Assembly (NCBI GenBank): GCA_039821145.1
Contig: JBCBOS010000008.1
Coordinates: 1-64,000, forward strand
Direction: 5' to 3'
Source: JBCCSZ01 sp039821145
GTDB taxonomy: Bacteria > Bacteroidota > Bacteroidia > Chitinophagales > Saprospiraceae
DNA: 64,000 bases
The position numbers and the translations under genes are program-made. This document shows, one piece after another, positions 9,983-19,605 of the stretch. The notes under the pieces were generated by a model. The model was not told where the DNA came from. It made no database searches and saw nothing but the letters and a program-made list of their open reading frames with translations. Position 1 is the first letter of the stretch. Each line of letters begins with the position of its first letter.

Positions 9983-12760
9983 ATGAAGTATCTGACTTAC
10001 TTTTTTACCAGCTTGTTGTTGGTCCTGCTATTGCCGACAATGGGGCAAGCGCAAAAGCATCCAAATGCAGAACAAAGGCTGCCTGATGCAAAGTCGAAAA
10101 TGCGGCAGAACAGCTCGCCCAAAGCCAGCTCACAGACTACGGGCACTGACAAAAAAAAGGCCGACAAATTGTATCGTGATTTGGGCTACATGTCCTCTGT
10201 GAAATTCTACAATCGCCTGCCTCGGGAAGAGCGCGAAAATGTGGAGGTCATGGCGCATCTGGCCAACAGCTTTCGGCTCAACCATCGCACAGAGGATGCC
10301 GAGTTTTGGTACAGCAAGTTCATTCACAAAACCAGCAATCCAACCCACTATTTGTACTACGCCCAGGTCTTGCAAAGCAATGGTCATTGTGAAGCTGCCA
10401 TCGAGTGGTACAACAAGTTTGAACAAATGGCCGAGCTGGAGGAGCGTGCTCATCGCAACTTCATCAGCGATTGCAATGAGACCGACTTGTTTCGCAATCG
10501 TCGCAATGTCGTTTTGTACAACCAAAAAGACCTCAACAGCAAGCACCTGGATTTCTGCCCGATTCCCTACAAAGATGGGGTGGTCTTTACCTCTACGCGA
10601 GGACGAGATGGCATGTCTGTCAACTTGGATCATTGGACGAGTGACAATTTTTCCGACTTGTTCTATGCCGCTCGGATCAGCGACAGCTTGTTTCGCAAAC
10701 CAACTCCTTTACACGGCGAGATCAATGCCCGCTTTCACGACGGAGTTGCCTGCTTTGCCAGTGGCGACCAACGCATGATCTTTACCCGCAACAATTACGA
10801 AGGAAAAAGCAAGGATGGCCTGATCGACTTGAAAATCTACATGGCCCAAACCTCTGAGGAGGGCTATTGGCAAGAGGCCGTGGAGTTGCCATTCAACAGC
10901 GATGAATTCACCACTTGTCATCCTACATTGGCACCAGATGAACGGACCTTGTTCTTTGCATCCAATCGGCCGGGCGGCTATGGCGGACTGGACATTTACA
11001 TGTCCAAATTTGTGGGAGGCATTTGGAGTGAGCCCGTCAACCTAGGAGAGAGCGTCAACAGCTCTGGCAATGAGTTGTTTCCCTTCATCGCAGAGGATGG
11101 TCGTTTGTATTATGCTTCCAATGGATTCAAGGGCTTTGGTGGATTGGACATTTACACAGCTGTTCAGGAAGAGCAAAGAAATGGGCAACGCCAGTGGTCG
11201 AAACGCGAAAATCTGGGTCGGCCATTCAATTCTCCAAAAGACGACTTTGGGTTTTACATCGATGAGAAGAAAGAAAGTGGGTTTCTCACCTCCAACCGGG
11301 CAGGGGGGAGAGGAGGAGATGACATTTACTCTTGGCACTTCAAATACGGCGATTGGTATGATGACGAAAGCGATATGGACCGCCGGATTTGCGTAACAGA
11401 CTTGCTGTCGGGTGAGCGATTGCCGGGGACCACTGTCTCCATGGAACCCATCGTACCGAAGAATGCAGAAGTGACGTCGGATGGCCGCTATCTGCTCACC
11501 TTGCAACCACTGGAAAAGGGAACAGACAAATACGTACTGGGTGTCCAGCAGGAGGGAGGCCAAAAAGCCATGCGCATGCCCGAGGCCCGGCAGTCGGTAA
11601 CCAATCGCGAAGGCTGGTTTGCCTACTCGGTAATGCCTCGTTTGCGCTATCGGGTGCGGGTACAACGGCCGGGTTATTTACCATTCGAACAAGTACTGGA
11701 TGCCAAAGACATTCGCCGGGAAAAAGAATACTGCATTTCCCTAGAAAAAGAAAAATGCTACACGCTCAGAGGTGTGGTCGTGGAAGCTGGAAGTGGCAAG
11801 ACATTGCCCAATGCAACGGTGACCTTGCTCAATAGATGTGAACGCAAAGAAACCACGGTCGATTTGGATGACCAAGCTGCCTTTAGCATGTGCATCAGCT
11901 GCGGTTGTGACTACAGGATCAAGGCAAGCTACGAAGGATACGAAAGAGATTACGAATACGTAGAACCCATGCCGGAAGATTGTGCGGATGAAGTGGAACT
12001 GGCATTGCGCCTGGAGCTGAGTCCTCGTGCAAATGTTGCCGTTCCCAGTCCAACTAGACCTTATTCGACTTATCAATATCCAGCAGCTCCACAGCCAAGT
12101 GCCCCACCCGCAACTGGCTACCGACAAGTCATCACCTACCAACCTGTGACCACCTATCAGCCTGTGACCACTTACCAACCCGTGATGACCTACCAGGCCA
12201 TTCCCGATGCTCCTGTGCAAGTAGTCCCGAGCCCTGCTCCCTACCCACCCGTACAAGCACCCGCGCCAGCTTATCCACCTGCTCCGGCCCAGCCTGCCGT
12301 AGTGGATTGGACACCCAATATGCTGAGCTCGCACTTTCTGGGCGATCCAAATGGAAACTTTGCCAAGGGACAGGTCTTGACCCTGAGAGACATCTACTAC
12401 GACTTTGACAAGTTCAACATTCGGGGAGATGCCAGCCTGGATTTGGATCGGGTTGTCCAATTGATGAGGACCTACCCAAGCATGAAAATTTCCTTGGAGT
12501 CGCATACAGATTCAAGAGGAACGGCTGCCTACAATCGAACCTTGTCTCACAACAGAGCCATGGAGGCTCGCAGCTACATCATCCAGCGGGGGATTGAGCC
12601 AAGCCGACTCACTGCCCAGGGGTTTGGGGAAAGCCGCCTGACCAACCGCTGCGCAGATGGGGTAGGATGCAGTGAGCAAGACCACCAGCGCAACCGACGA
12701 ACAGAGGTGCGCATCATCGAATTTCAAGAACCCAATATGCAAGTGACGGGCGAAAGATAA
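9983..12760 (+). CDS. PorE-like TPR / PD40 propeller / CRD / OmpA-C envelope protein
   Basis: 925 residues. Visible in order: signal peptide (1-23, ending GQAQ); helical TPR-like region (about 50-160, AEFWYSKF and AAIEWYNKF pairs); PD40 beta-propeller blades (about 175-460) with three repeats ending SNRPGGYGGLDIY, SNGFKGFGGLDIY and SNRAGGRGGDDIY; one or two carboxypeptidase-regulatory-like folds (about 470-680, RGVVVEAGSGKTLPNATV); a Pro/Gln/Tyr linker (about 680-775) with tandem TTYQPV units; and an OmpA C-terminal peptidoglycan-binding domain (about 800-915, SLESHTDSRGTAAYN and NRRTEVRI). The same order of domains is known for Porphyromonas PorE, which ties the T9SS to peptidoglycan. No lipobox is obvious. 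It is last in the adhesin-porP operon and is probably an envelope anchor for that module. Confidence 0.88.
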   Translation: MKYLTYFFTSLLLVLLLPTMGQAQKHPNAEQRLPDAKSKMRQNSSPKASSQTTGTDKKKADKLYRDLGYMSSVKFYNRLPREERENVEVMAHLANSFRLNHRTEDAEFWYSKFIHKTSNPTHYLYYAQVLQSNGHCEAAIEWYNKFEQMAELEERAHRNFISDCNETDLFRNRRNVVLYNQKDLNSKHLDFCPIPYKDGVVFTSTRGRDGMSVNLDHWTSDNFSDLFYAARISDSLFRKPTPLHGEINARFHDGVACFASGDQRMIFTRNNYEGKSKDGLIDLKIYMAQTSEEGYWQEAVELPFNSDEFTTCHPTLAPDERTLFFASNRPGGYGGLDIYMSKFVGGIWSEPVNLGESVNSSGNELFPFIAEDGRLYYASNGFKGFGGLDIYTAVQEEQRNGQRQWSKRENLGRPFNSPKDDFGFYIDEKKESGFLTSNRAGGRGGDDIYSWHFKYGDWYDDESDMDRRICVTDLLSGERLPGTTVSMEPIVPKNAEVTSDGRYLLTLQPLEKGTDKYVLGVQQEGGQKAMRMPEARQSVTNREGWFAYSVMPRLRYRVRVQRPGYLPFEQVLDAKDIRREKEYCISLEKEKCYTLRGVVVEAGSGKTLPNATVTLLNRCERKETTVDLDDQAAFSMCISCGCDYRIKASYEGYERDYEYVEPMPEDCADEVELALRLELSPRANVAVPSPTRPYSTYQYPAAPQPSAPPATGYRQVITYQPVTTYQPVTTYQPVMTYQAIPDAPVQVVPSPAPYPPVQAPAPAYPPAPAQPAVVDWTPNMLSSHFLGDPNGNFAKGQVLTLRDIYYDFDKFNIRGDASLDLDRVVQLMRTYPSMKISLESHTDSRGTAAYNRTLSHNRAMEARSYIIQRGIEPSRLTAQGFGESRLTNRCADGVGCSEQDHQRNRRTEVRIIEFQEPNMQVTGER

Positions 12761-12790
12761 TGACCTTGTAAGAGAGCTTTGACAAGTAGT

Positions 12791-12838
12791 GCCGAGGCCG
12801 GACTTTCTGAATTGAAGGTTCGGTCTTTGGCGTTTTTT
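12791..12838 (+). terminator. Rho-independent terminator of the adhesin-porP-ompA operon
   Basis: Arms 12791-12807 and 12814-12831 form a long GC-rich hairpin (GCCGAGGCCGGACTTTC against GAAGGTTCGGTCTTTGGC) with a few G-T pairs and one bulge, followed directly by a run of six T. Confidence 0.8.
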
Positions 12839-12892
12839 GACCATTTTTTTGTCAAAACTTCCTGTAGGGTAGTGGCCGATTGAGAGTCTTCT

Positions 12893-12900
12893 TACATTTG
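12893..12900 (+). promoter_or_regulatory. Bacteroidota -7 element (TAnnTTTG) of the thioesterase gene
   Basis: TACATTTG matches the Bacteroidota -7 consensus exactly and lies 31 bases before the ATG at 12932. No clear TTG -33 element is seen at the usual spacing. Confidence 0.4.
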
Positions 12901-12931
12901 CAGCATCTACTGACAAGCAAAAAAGCGATCC

Positions 12932-13321
12932 ATGAAATTTTATTCCAGAAAATTGATCAAACCGGAGGATCTCAATGCCAACAACACCCTTTTTGGTGGG
13001 CAGCTGTTGCGTTGGATCGATGAGGAAGCGGGGATTTATTCCATGACCAAGCTCAACAGCATCCGGGTGGTAACCAAGTACATCTCCGAGATCAACTTTG
13101 TCAGTTCTGCGCGGCAGGCCGATGTGGTGGAGATTGGACTGGGCTTGGTGGCTGTGGGGCGCACATCCATTACCTTTGAGTGTGAGGTCCGCAATTTGTT
13201 CAGCAAAAAGACCATCATCACCATCGATCGGATCGTATTTGTGAGTGTAGATGAAACTGGCAACTCCTGTCCACACGGAAAGACTTTGGAAGAGCTTCAA
13301 TCCAAATCCTCCAAGTCCTGA
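12932..13321 (+). CDS. Acyl-CoA thioesterase, hotdog fold (YciA/BACH-like)
   Basis: 129 residues, a single hotdog domain. The signature N-N-T-L-F-G-G-Q-L-L-R-W-I-D-E-E-A-G near residues 15-33 corresponds to the N-x-x-G-x-x-FGG-x-LxxWxD motif of YciA/acyl-CoA hydrolases, with the Asp being the usual catalytic residue. A second conserved stretch is SARQADVVEIGLG. It should hydrolyse acyl-CoA to free acid and CoA in the cytoplasm. No signal peptide. It stands alone between two terminator/promoter boundaries, with its own probable promoter. Chain-length preference cannot be told from sequence. Confidence 0.85.
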   Translation: MKFYSRKLIKPEDLNANNTLFGGQLLRWIDEEAGIYSMTKLNSIRVVTKYISEINFVSSARQADVVEIGLGLVAVGRTSITFECEVRNLFSKKTIITIDRIVFVSVDETGNSCPHGKTLEELQSKSSKS

Positions 13322-13582
13322 TTCCATCCTCGACAACCAATCATCCCGTCTTTTGTTACGATAGGTAGCTGACTATTTTGTAGTGCAAACAATCTATTGC
13401 GTCCAGGAGCTTTGTCCAAGCAAAGAAAAGGCGCCTTTCGACTACTCAATACTTTATTCGGCATCATTTTTCCAGTGGAGACTCATTGGAGTTTGTTTGC
13501 TGTGACCCTACGCACCAAATCGACCCAAAAGGGAATCTATCCCATAGAACTTCCCTTGGCCCAAAAACAGAAATACCATCAC

Positions 13583-13927
13583 ATGCAAAATATTTTGGAC
13601 GAAGACATCATCGATCACAGCCTGAAGCAGGAGGACCATTCTTTCCTGTGGCGAGCCGTTTTTTACCTTTCCAGTATGGCGATGGGGGCCATGGCCTATG
13701 GACTGTTTGCCCCCTATGGCTGGGGCAACCGCTTGGTGACCATCTTGTCCATTTCTCTTTTGGCAGTTGGATTGATGTTTTTGTTGGAAAATGCAAAGCA
13801 GTTTTGGGCGCGTTGGCAATCCATCCCCTTGGTATCCAAGTATCCATTGTGGTTTGAACGGCTCGAAAGTACAATGGCTTTTTGGGTCTGGATTGTGGCC
13901 CTCACTTTGATCATGCAGCAGCTGTAG
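13583..13927 (+). CDS. Small membrane protein of unknown function
   Basis: 114 residues from the ATG at 13583 (M-Q-N-I-L-D-E-D-I-I-D-H). The frame is open further up to a TTG at 13397, but the extra 62 residues lack any recognisable protein character, so the shorter form is preferred. There are three hydrophobic segments: around residues 18-45 (WRAVFYLSSMAMGAMAYGLF), 48-70 (LVTILSISLLAVGLMFLLE) and the last 20 residues (TMAFWVWIVALTLIMQQ). It ends 10 bases before the convergent stop of the type A surface protein. No family recognised. Confidence 0.6.
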   Translation: MQNILDEDIIDHSLKQEDHSFLWRAVFYLSSMAMGAMAYGLFAPYGWGNRLVTILSISLLAVGLMFLLENAKQFWARWQSIPLVSKYPLWFERLESTMAFWVWIVALTLIMQQL

Positions 13928-13937
13928 AGATCTTACC

Positions 13938-16190
13938 TTACAGCTTGACAAATTGCAGGCGGTGAACTCTTTCCTCATCTCGTACCAATAGGTGGTACAA
14001 GCCAGTACTCTGCAACTGCATCTGTTGACTGGACAATCTCAAGGTGCCCCCCTGTATTTGTTGCCATTCTTGATGTACCAGTTGTCCTTGTCTGTCGTAG
14101 ACTTCCACCTGACCCATTTTTGCATCCGGATTCAGTCCCCTGATGTAGAGAAACTCTGCGGTTGGATTGGGATAGACGCTGATGGAGGCGTCCATTGGAA
14201 AGGGCAGGAGTCGGATATCTGAGTATAGAAAGGTCCCGTTGGTATCCACTTGTTTGAGGCGGTAGTAATTGACGCCGCCCAGCGGCAGGACATCTGTGTA
14301 GCCATAGCTTGCCGCCGTCATAAAATCTCCCTTGGACGCTACCCTTGCCAATGTTTGAAAATTGGTGCCATCTGCGGATCGCTCTATTTCGAAGTGGCTG
14401 AAATTGATCTCCGAAGCTGTTTCCCATTCCAGGGATACCTTGCTGTTGTTGAGTCGTTTGGCATCGAAGCGAATCAGCTCCGCTGGCAAAGAGGTGAATT
14501 GTGGACTGGTGGAGCCAAAGGTAATGTACAATTGGCCGAAGGGTGGGGGACAGTTCAAGGCATTGCTGCTGAGGGAACCGCTGTTTGCGGTGGTTTGCAA
14601 CGATTGGCGATCCATGCTCGTCCAATCCCCTGTTGGCGTTTTGTATACCACGATCAGGGAATCTTCATTCCCGATTCCACTTCGAATGGCGTCTTCCCAA
14701 TAGAGGGTGACATCAAACAGACTGCTGGTACTACTCCATTCCATGAGCCAAAATTCTGCCTGACTCACCTCTGAGACCCCTGCGGAAAGGTTGCCAAAAG
14801 GAGGAGGACAATTGAAGTACTGTAGGCTATAGGTCGAAGCGGCATCAGTGATTTCCGTGAGTTCGATGGGGGCATAGGTTGTGCTGTCGCCCAGTGGGAA
14901 GACGAAATTGCCTGTGCTCCTCCCTTGTTTGATCACAGGGCCATCGATGTAGGATGTGGCATTGCCTCCGCTGAGACTGGCTTGGTCTCCTACGATCAAA
15001 GGCGCGGCGGTTGTGGTTTTGAGAATGCCTTGTGTCAAATCCATGTCAACCTCTACGAAGAGGGTGTCTTCCAGACTGATGGGCAGGCCTGAATTGTTTT
15101 CTATGAAGATGTCGGCAAAGACAAATTCGTCGGCACCACTGCCAGGCACATTGTTGCAGGCCAGTGTTTGGGCGCCATTTCCGTTGTAGATCAGGGATGT
15201 GCCGCTTTCCATGGTCAGGGACCCGTACAGGGTTCTTGAGATGTTGCTGCCAACTTCCAGCCGTGCTTCTTGTGCAATTTCGATCAAAACATCTCCCTCG
15301 CTCTGGGCATCCAAGAGGATGTCTCCTCGAACAGAGAGAAAAGCACTGACTCCTCTGACCTCCACTTCCATGATCTGGTTGGCCGTCTTTGAGTCGATGG
15401 TGAGGTTGCCTGCAATGGTGAGTTTGCCTTGTCCGGTCCCCACGTGGAGATGGGTTTTGCTGTTGCCTGCAAAATCCTCCAAGGTCATATTGCCACTGAC
15501 AGTCGAATGGCCTTCTGTATCAAAATGCAAATGGACTTTCTTGCTTCCCTTTCGTTTGATGTCGACGTTGCTTCCACCGATGAAACTGGAATTGCCTTTG
15601 AAGTGCCAATGGAAATTGCCACCTCCTTGCAAATCAGCCCCCACAGTACCGGAGACCATCAACTGACCGTCCTGGTTCAAATCGATTTTGGTATTTCCTT
15701 TGGTAAAACCGTCATTGTCATAGTCAAAAGTCAAATCGCCGGAGACGGTCAAACGGCCAGAGTTGAAAATGTCAAATGCCAATTCCTTGTTGGTATCATC
15801 ATTGGCTGCCCTCGTGACTGTGAGCGACCCTCCTACACTCAATTGAGCGGTACCGGAGATTTCTACAGTAAATCCGTTGGAAGAATCCTCGGAGGACACA
15901 TCCATATTTCCCGCCACAGATAGCATGACACTACCCGAGACCATCAGCACGGTTTCGCCACTTCCGCTGGCATTGCTCAAAGCGAGGTATTGAATCTCCG
16001 TACTTGAGGTATTGAAGGTGATCGAATGGCCATCGATGTAAACAGAATCCCCTGGACCTGGTGCTGTCCCTTGGTCCCATACACTTCCGTCTGTCCAGTT
16101 TCCGTTGCTGACTGCCTGGAATGTATCTGCTTTGGCAGGAAGAACAAAGAACAGCAAGGCGGAAAACGCTATCAATAGGTGCTTATACAT
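13938..16190 (-). CDS. Secreted beta-solenoid surface protein with T9SS type A sorting domain
   Basis: 750 residues from the ATG at 16190; a GTG two codons upstream is less likely. A signal peptide (MYKHLLIAFSALLFFVLPAKA) is followed by a G8-like opening (about residues 25-60, GNWTDGSVWDQGTAPGPGDS). A long ladder of short beta repeats of the form V-S-G-x-hydrophobic (about 60-330) follows, suggesting a right-handed solenoid. Then come hydrophobic beta domains with two NCPPPFG stretches, a fibronectin-like segment (LEWETASEINFSHFEIERS), and a C-terminal Por secretion tail (last 75 residues, VYPNPTAEFLYIRG, ending HRLQFVKL). The type A tail predicts export by the T9SS and covalent or tight surface attachment. 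The gene has its own unit downstream of a bidirectional-looking terminator; its ligand is unknown. Confidence 0.85.
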   Translation of the reverse strand: MYKHLLIAFSALLFFVLPAKADTFQAVSNGNWTDGSVWDQGTAPGPGDSVYIDGHSITFNTSSTEIQYLALSNASGSGETVLMVSGSVMLSVAGNMDVSSEDSSNGFTVEISGTAQLSVGGSLTVTRAANDDTNKELAFDIFNSGRLTVSGDLTFDYDNDGFTKGNTKIDLNQDGQLMVSGTVGADLQGGGNFHWHFKGNSSFIGGSNVDIKRKGSKKVHLHFDTEGHSTVSGNMTLEDFAGNSKTHLHVGTGQGKLTIAGNLTIDSKTANQIMEVEVRGVSAFLSVRGDILLDAQSEGDVLIEIAQEARLEVGSNISRTLYGSLTMESGTSLIYNGNGAQTLACNNVPGSGADEFVFADIFIENNSGLPISLEDTLFVEVDMDLTQGILKTTTAAPLIVGDQASLSGGNATSYIDGPVIKQGRSTGNFVFPLGDSTTYAPIELTEITDAASTYSLQYFNCPPPFGNLSAGVSEVSQAEFWLMEWSSTSSLFDVTLYWEDAIRSGIGNEDSLIVVYKTPTGDWTSMDRQSLQTTANSGSLSSNALNCPPPFGQLYITFGSTSPQFTSLPAELIRFDAKRLNNSKVSLEWETASEINFSHFEIERSADGTNFQTLARVASKGDFMTAASYGYTDVLPLGGVNYYRLKQVDTNGTFLYSDIRLLPFPMDASISVYPNPTAEFLYIRGLNPDAKMGQVEVYDRQGQLVHQEWQQIQGGTLRLSSQQMQLQSTGLYHLLVRDEERVHRLQFVKL

Positions 16191-16373
16191 GGTCACTTGT
16201 TTTATCGGGGAGGAACGTCTGAGGTGGGGTAGGATGGAGAGAGAGTTTTGGGAGGAGAGCTTTGTTTAACCTTATTTGTCTTTGGATTGACAACTACTGT
16301 ACCAAGTCTGTGGGAAAGAATGATTTGGCACGCAACCATTGGTTCAAAAGGAGAAATGGGGCATCATCCAATG

Positions 16374-16412
16374 AAAAAGCCGCCCCGGATGTCCCGAAGC
16401 GGCTGGTGTTTT
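16374..16412 (-). terminator. Terminator downstream of the OmpA/PD40/SPOR gene
   Basis: Arms AGCCGC (16378-16383) and GCGGCT (16399-16404) flank a 15-base GC-rich loop. On the minus strand the stem is followed by a run of T (plus-strand A run at 16374-16378). A T run also follows on the plus strand (16408-16413), so it could act in both directions. Confidence 0.65.
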
Positions 16413-16433
16413 TTATCTGTCAACCAGAACTTC

Positions 16434-18584
16434 CTAGCGCTTGATGAAGCCGCGGAAGCCGTAGTCTTTTTTCAAACTTTTTCGGAAATCCTGTGCATCC
16501 TGTAGACTGTCAAAACGCTCGACCACTACTGAGTGCAAATCCGAATTGCCAAAGCTGATGATCTCGGCACTGTACAAGCCCTTATCGGTCAGTTGTCCCA
16601 ATCGTTTCTCGGCATTGACAACGCTCTTGAACACGCCTGCGATGACTTTGTAGTCGCCCGTGCCGCTGTTGCCGTAATTGCTTTCGCTGTCAGCTGTATC
16701 GTAAGAGCTGCCAGGATCATCGTAATTGTCCGTGGTTGTCTCTGGTGCCACATTGATGAAGCGAATGTTGATGTCTTTGTCGATCTTCACAATGCGCACT
16801 TCCGTGCGTCGATTGTATTGGTGCTCCGGTTCGGTACAACTGATGCCGTCTTGGCAGTGGTTGCGAATTTCGGATTCACCATATCCCATTGGTTGCAAGC
16901 GATTGTAGCCCACACCCTTGGAGACTAGGTAGTCAACGGCATTCTCAGCCCGTTTTTGCGACAGGCGACGATTGTAACGAGGCTCTCCTCTGGCATCCGT
17001 ATGCGAGGCCAGCTCAATTTCAATGTCTGGATATTGCTTGAGGAATTCGGCCAGTGCATCCAGGTCGAGGCTGGCATCTGGTCGGATGGTGGCATCGTTG
17101 AAGTTGTAGTAAATGTTGGGCAATTCAAAGACAGTCCCTTCGCTGATGGTCGTATTGACAATCACATCATTGTACGGGTCATCATCGGAATTGCTGGTGC
17201 TGTTGCTGCCATCTGGATTGCTGCTGCCGGAAGTGCCGTCTCCATTGGTTCCCGCCACATCATCGGCACCGACCTTTTTCAGACTCACAGACAGTTCGTT
17301 GAGATCTGAATCGGAGGTGAGAACCACCAATCGGGGTTGATAGCCTGGCTTTTGGATGTTGACCACATAGTTGCCATTGGCGATTTGCAAGGGGTATTTT
17401 CCACCATAATCGGTGATGCCTTGCTCGCTGTTTTCATCCATGGAAAGCCGCAGCAGCACCTCATCGTCGGCCTCTGGCTGTTCTCCATTGTTGATGGATG
17501 TAATGGCCTTTGCGATGGTAAAATCGTCCAAGTTCATGTAGCTGACCTGTGCCTCCACCACTGGATCACCGCTTTCGTGGTCGATGACCAGGATGTCGAT
17601 GTTGCGCTCGGTGGGAGAGGGGGCCACTGTTTCGTTGTTGGTGACATCATCCAAATTGGTGGCGATGTAGAAGCTGTAGATGTCATCGGACCCACGGCCG
17701 CCATCCCGATTGGAAGACAGGTACCCGTTTTTCTTGTCTCGGTCTACGATGAAGCCAAAGTCATCTCCTTCCGAATTGAAAGGCTTTTCCAGATTGATGG
17801 GCTTGGTGTAGGAGTCTCCGATTTTGGTGGCTGAAAAAATGTCCAATCCACCATAGCCAGAGTGACCTCTGGAGGCAAAGTAAAGCGTCCCATCTGCGTG
17901 CAAGTAGGGAAAAACTTCGTCTGCTTCGGTATTGACACTTGGACCCAGGTTGATGGGTTCGCCCCAGCTGTCGCCTTCGCGCTTGCAGACATACAGGTCG
18001 TTGGCACCCAGGCCACCGGGTCGGTCAGAGGCAAAAAACAGCAGGTCGCCATCTACGGAAAGAGAGGGGTGCATGGCGTTGCTCTCGTCGTCGTTGAACG
18101 GCAATTCCACCACGTTGACCCAGCTGCTGTCCTTGCGTTCGGCCATGTAAATCTTCAACTTCACGATGCCATCTTTGGCCTTTTTGCGCTTGCCATTTTT
18201 GTAGTTGTTGCGCGTGAAGTAGATGTGTTCGTTGGTGCGATCAAAGCTCATGGGGCCTTCGTGGACAGGCGTCAACAGCTCTGTGGCAAAAGGCTCTGGC
18301 GTTTTGAGCAGCCCACTTTCCGATCTGCGAGAGCGAAAAATGGACATGATGTTTTGATCGATGCGGGTATCTCTGACCTTGTACCGCTTTTTGGATACTT
18401 TGGTAGAGATGAACACGATGCCATCCTCGTAAAATGTGGGGCTGTACTCCAAATCCGGAGAGTTGATGGTCGCCTCATTGGTCAGGATGACTTTCCGGTC
18501 GGCGGAAATCAACTGAGCCGATGAGGGCAACGCCAGCAAACAGCAAATGGACAAAGTGCCGAATAGTTGTATTAATTGCTTCAT
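16434..18584 (-). CDS. PD40 propeller / CRD / OmpA-C / SPOR envelope protein
   Basis: 716 residues from the ATG at 18584; the TTG three codons earlier is less likely. A signal peptide (MKQLIQLFGTLSICCLLALPSSAQ) leads to PD40 blades (about 30-290) with SDRPGGLGANDLY, SRGHSGYGGLDIF and SNRDGGRGSDDIY. A carboxypeptidase-regulatory-like domain follows (about 325-430), then a Ser/Gly/Asn/Asp linker (about 440-475), an OmpA C-terminal domain (about 485-600, ELASHTDARGEPRYN and NRRTEVRI), and a SPOR-type domain at the end (about 642-716, DYKVIAGVFKSVVNAEKRL). OmpA-C binds peptide stems and SPOR binds denuded glycan in the known families, so two separate peptidoglycan contacts are expected. Third gene of the CHU_C-porP-ompA operon. 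Unlike the 925-residue paralogue it has no TPR region but gains SPOR. Confidence 0.88.
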   Translation of the reverse strand: MKQLIQLFGTLSICCLLALPSSAQLISADRKVILTNEATINSPDLEYSPTFYEDGIVFISTKVSKKRYKVRDTRIDQNIMSIFRSRRSESGLLKTPEPFATELLTPVHEGPMSFDRTNEHIYFTRNNYKNGKRKKAKDGIVKLKIYMAERKDSSWVNVVELPFNDDESNAMHPSLSVDGDLLFFASDRPGGLGANDLYVCKREGDSWGEPINLGPSVNTEADEVFPYLHADGTLYFASRGHSGYGGLDIFSATKIGDSYTKPINLEKPFNSEGDDFGFIVDRDKKNGYLSSNRDGGRGSDDIYSFYIATNLDDVTNNETVAPSPTERNIDILVIDHESGDPVVEAQVSYMNLDDFTIAKAITSINNGEQPEADDEVLLRLSMDENSEQGITDYGGKYPLQIANGNYVVNIQKPGYQPRLVVLTSDSDLNELSVSLKKVGADDVAGTNGDGTSGSSNPDGSNSTSNSDDDPYNDVIVNTTISEGTVFELPNIYYNFNDATIRPDASLDLDALAEFLKQYPDIEIELASHTDARGEPRYNRRLSQKRAENAVDYLVSKGVGYNRLQPMGYGESEIRNHCQDGISCTEPEHQYNRRTEVRIVKIDKDINIRFINVAPETTTDNYDDPGSSYDTADSESNYGNSGTGDYKVIAGVFKSVVNAEKRLGQLTDKGLYSAEIISFGNSDLHSVVVERFDSLQDAQDFRKSLKKDYGFRGFIKR

Positions 18585-18605
18585 AAGTCCCAATTGTTTT
18601 AGCTC

Positions 18606-19565
18606 TTAGAAAAAGAACCTTGGATTCGCAATATTGTCTTGTTCTTTCAAAAAATCGTAGCGCAGCAACACCTCCCAACTGCCACCGCTCTCGGCGCCCA
18701 GCCCGGAAATGCCCACGTCGTAGGCCAGCCCGATGCCAATGCTCTTGTGCTGGTACATCAGCAGCAAATCGATGGATTCGACCAGATCGTCTCCACCGTG
18801 GCGATACGACACCCCGGCTGTGATACGGTAGTCAAATACCATGCTGATGTTGGCATCCAAATCAAAGGGCGCATTTTGCACATACTTGGCCAAAATCGCT
18901 GGTTTGAGGTGCAATTTCTCACTCACCGGAAGCATGACTCCTGCAATGGCGTAAAAGTGTGGAACTTCCTGCGCCACCAGGTCTACGACATTGGTCCGAT
19001 TGAGGGTGATTTCATTTGGAAAGAAATGAGGCACCGACAGACCGAAGTAAACCTGCTTGTAGGTGAAGTAAAGTCCTGCTCCAAAGTTTCCAGCGTATTT
19101 GGTCTCCATGTTTTCCGACAAAGAAGGATCGCCACCATCGCGGATGAAAATCGCCGGGTCTTCAAAATCGAAGCCATAGTAGCGGATCGACCCTTGTAAG
19201 CCGAATCGCACGGCTGCGTCTTTGGTGATTTGCAGCTTGTAGGAGTAGGCCATGGAGCCGTACCACAAGTTGGTGATTCCCGCCGTGTGGTTGGAAACAC
19301 TGAAGCCAAAGCCAACTTTTTGGCCCAAAATGGGGGTGTTGATGCTGACCAGCCTGGATTGGGGGGAGCCTTCAAAGCCGGCGTACTGGTTCCGGTAGAT
19401 GGCCAGGAGGGACGTCATGTCCCTGGCACCTGCATAGGCCGGATTGATAAACAACTGGTTGTGCATAAACTGCGTGAACTGAAACTCCTGCTGTCCGAGC
19501 AAAGGCCCTGTCAGCAACAATAAGAACGCAGTTGCAAATGTTGGGATTATATATCTGAGTTTCAT
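18606..19565 (-). CDS. PorP/SprF family type IX secretion membrane protein
   Basis: 319 residues. The signal peptide (MKLRYIIPTFATAFLLLLTGPLLGQQ) leads into QFTQFMHNQLFINPAYAGARD and YRNQYAGFEGSP, the family hallmarks; the chain ends ANPRFFF, a barrel-type aromatic end. The gene lies 40 bases after the CHU_C HYR protein and 21 bases before the OmpA/PD40/SPOR gene, all on the minus strand, so one operon is likely. By analogy with SprF, it should serve export or outer-membrane docking of the upstream CHU_C protein. The second of three PorP/SprF paralogues in the window. Confidence 0.92.
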   Translation of the reverse strand: MKLRYIIPTFATAFLLLLTGPLLGQQEFQFTQFMHNQLFINPAYAGARDMTSLLAIYRNQYAGFEGSPQSRLVSINTPILGQKVGFGFSVSNHTAGITNLWYGSMAYSYKLQITKDAAVRFGLQGSIRYYGFDFEDPAIFIRDGGDPSLSENMETKYAGNFGAGLYFTYKQVYFGLSVPHFFPNEITLNRTNVVDLVAQEVPHFYAIAGVMLPVSEKLHLKPAILAKYVQNAPFDLDANISMVFDYRITAGVSYRHGGDDLVESIDLLLMYQHKSIGIGLAYDVGISGLGAESGGSWEVLLRYDFLKEQDNIANPRFFF

Positions 19566-19605
19566 TTGAGTTATTTTTCTGTTAAAGAAAATGACCGTTG
19601 GGCCC

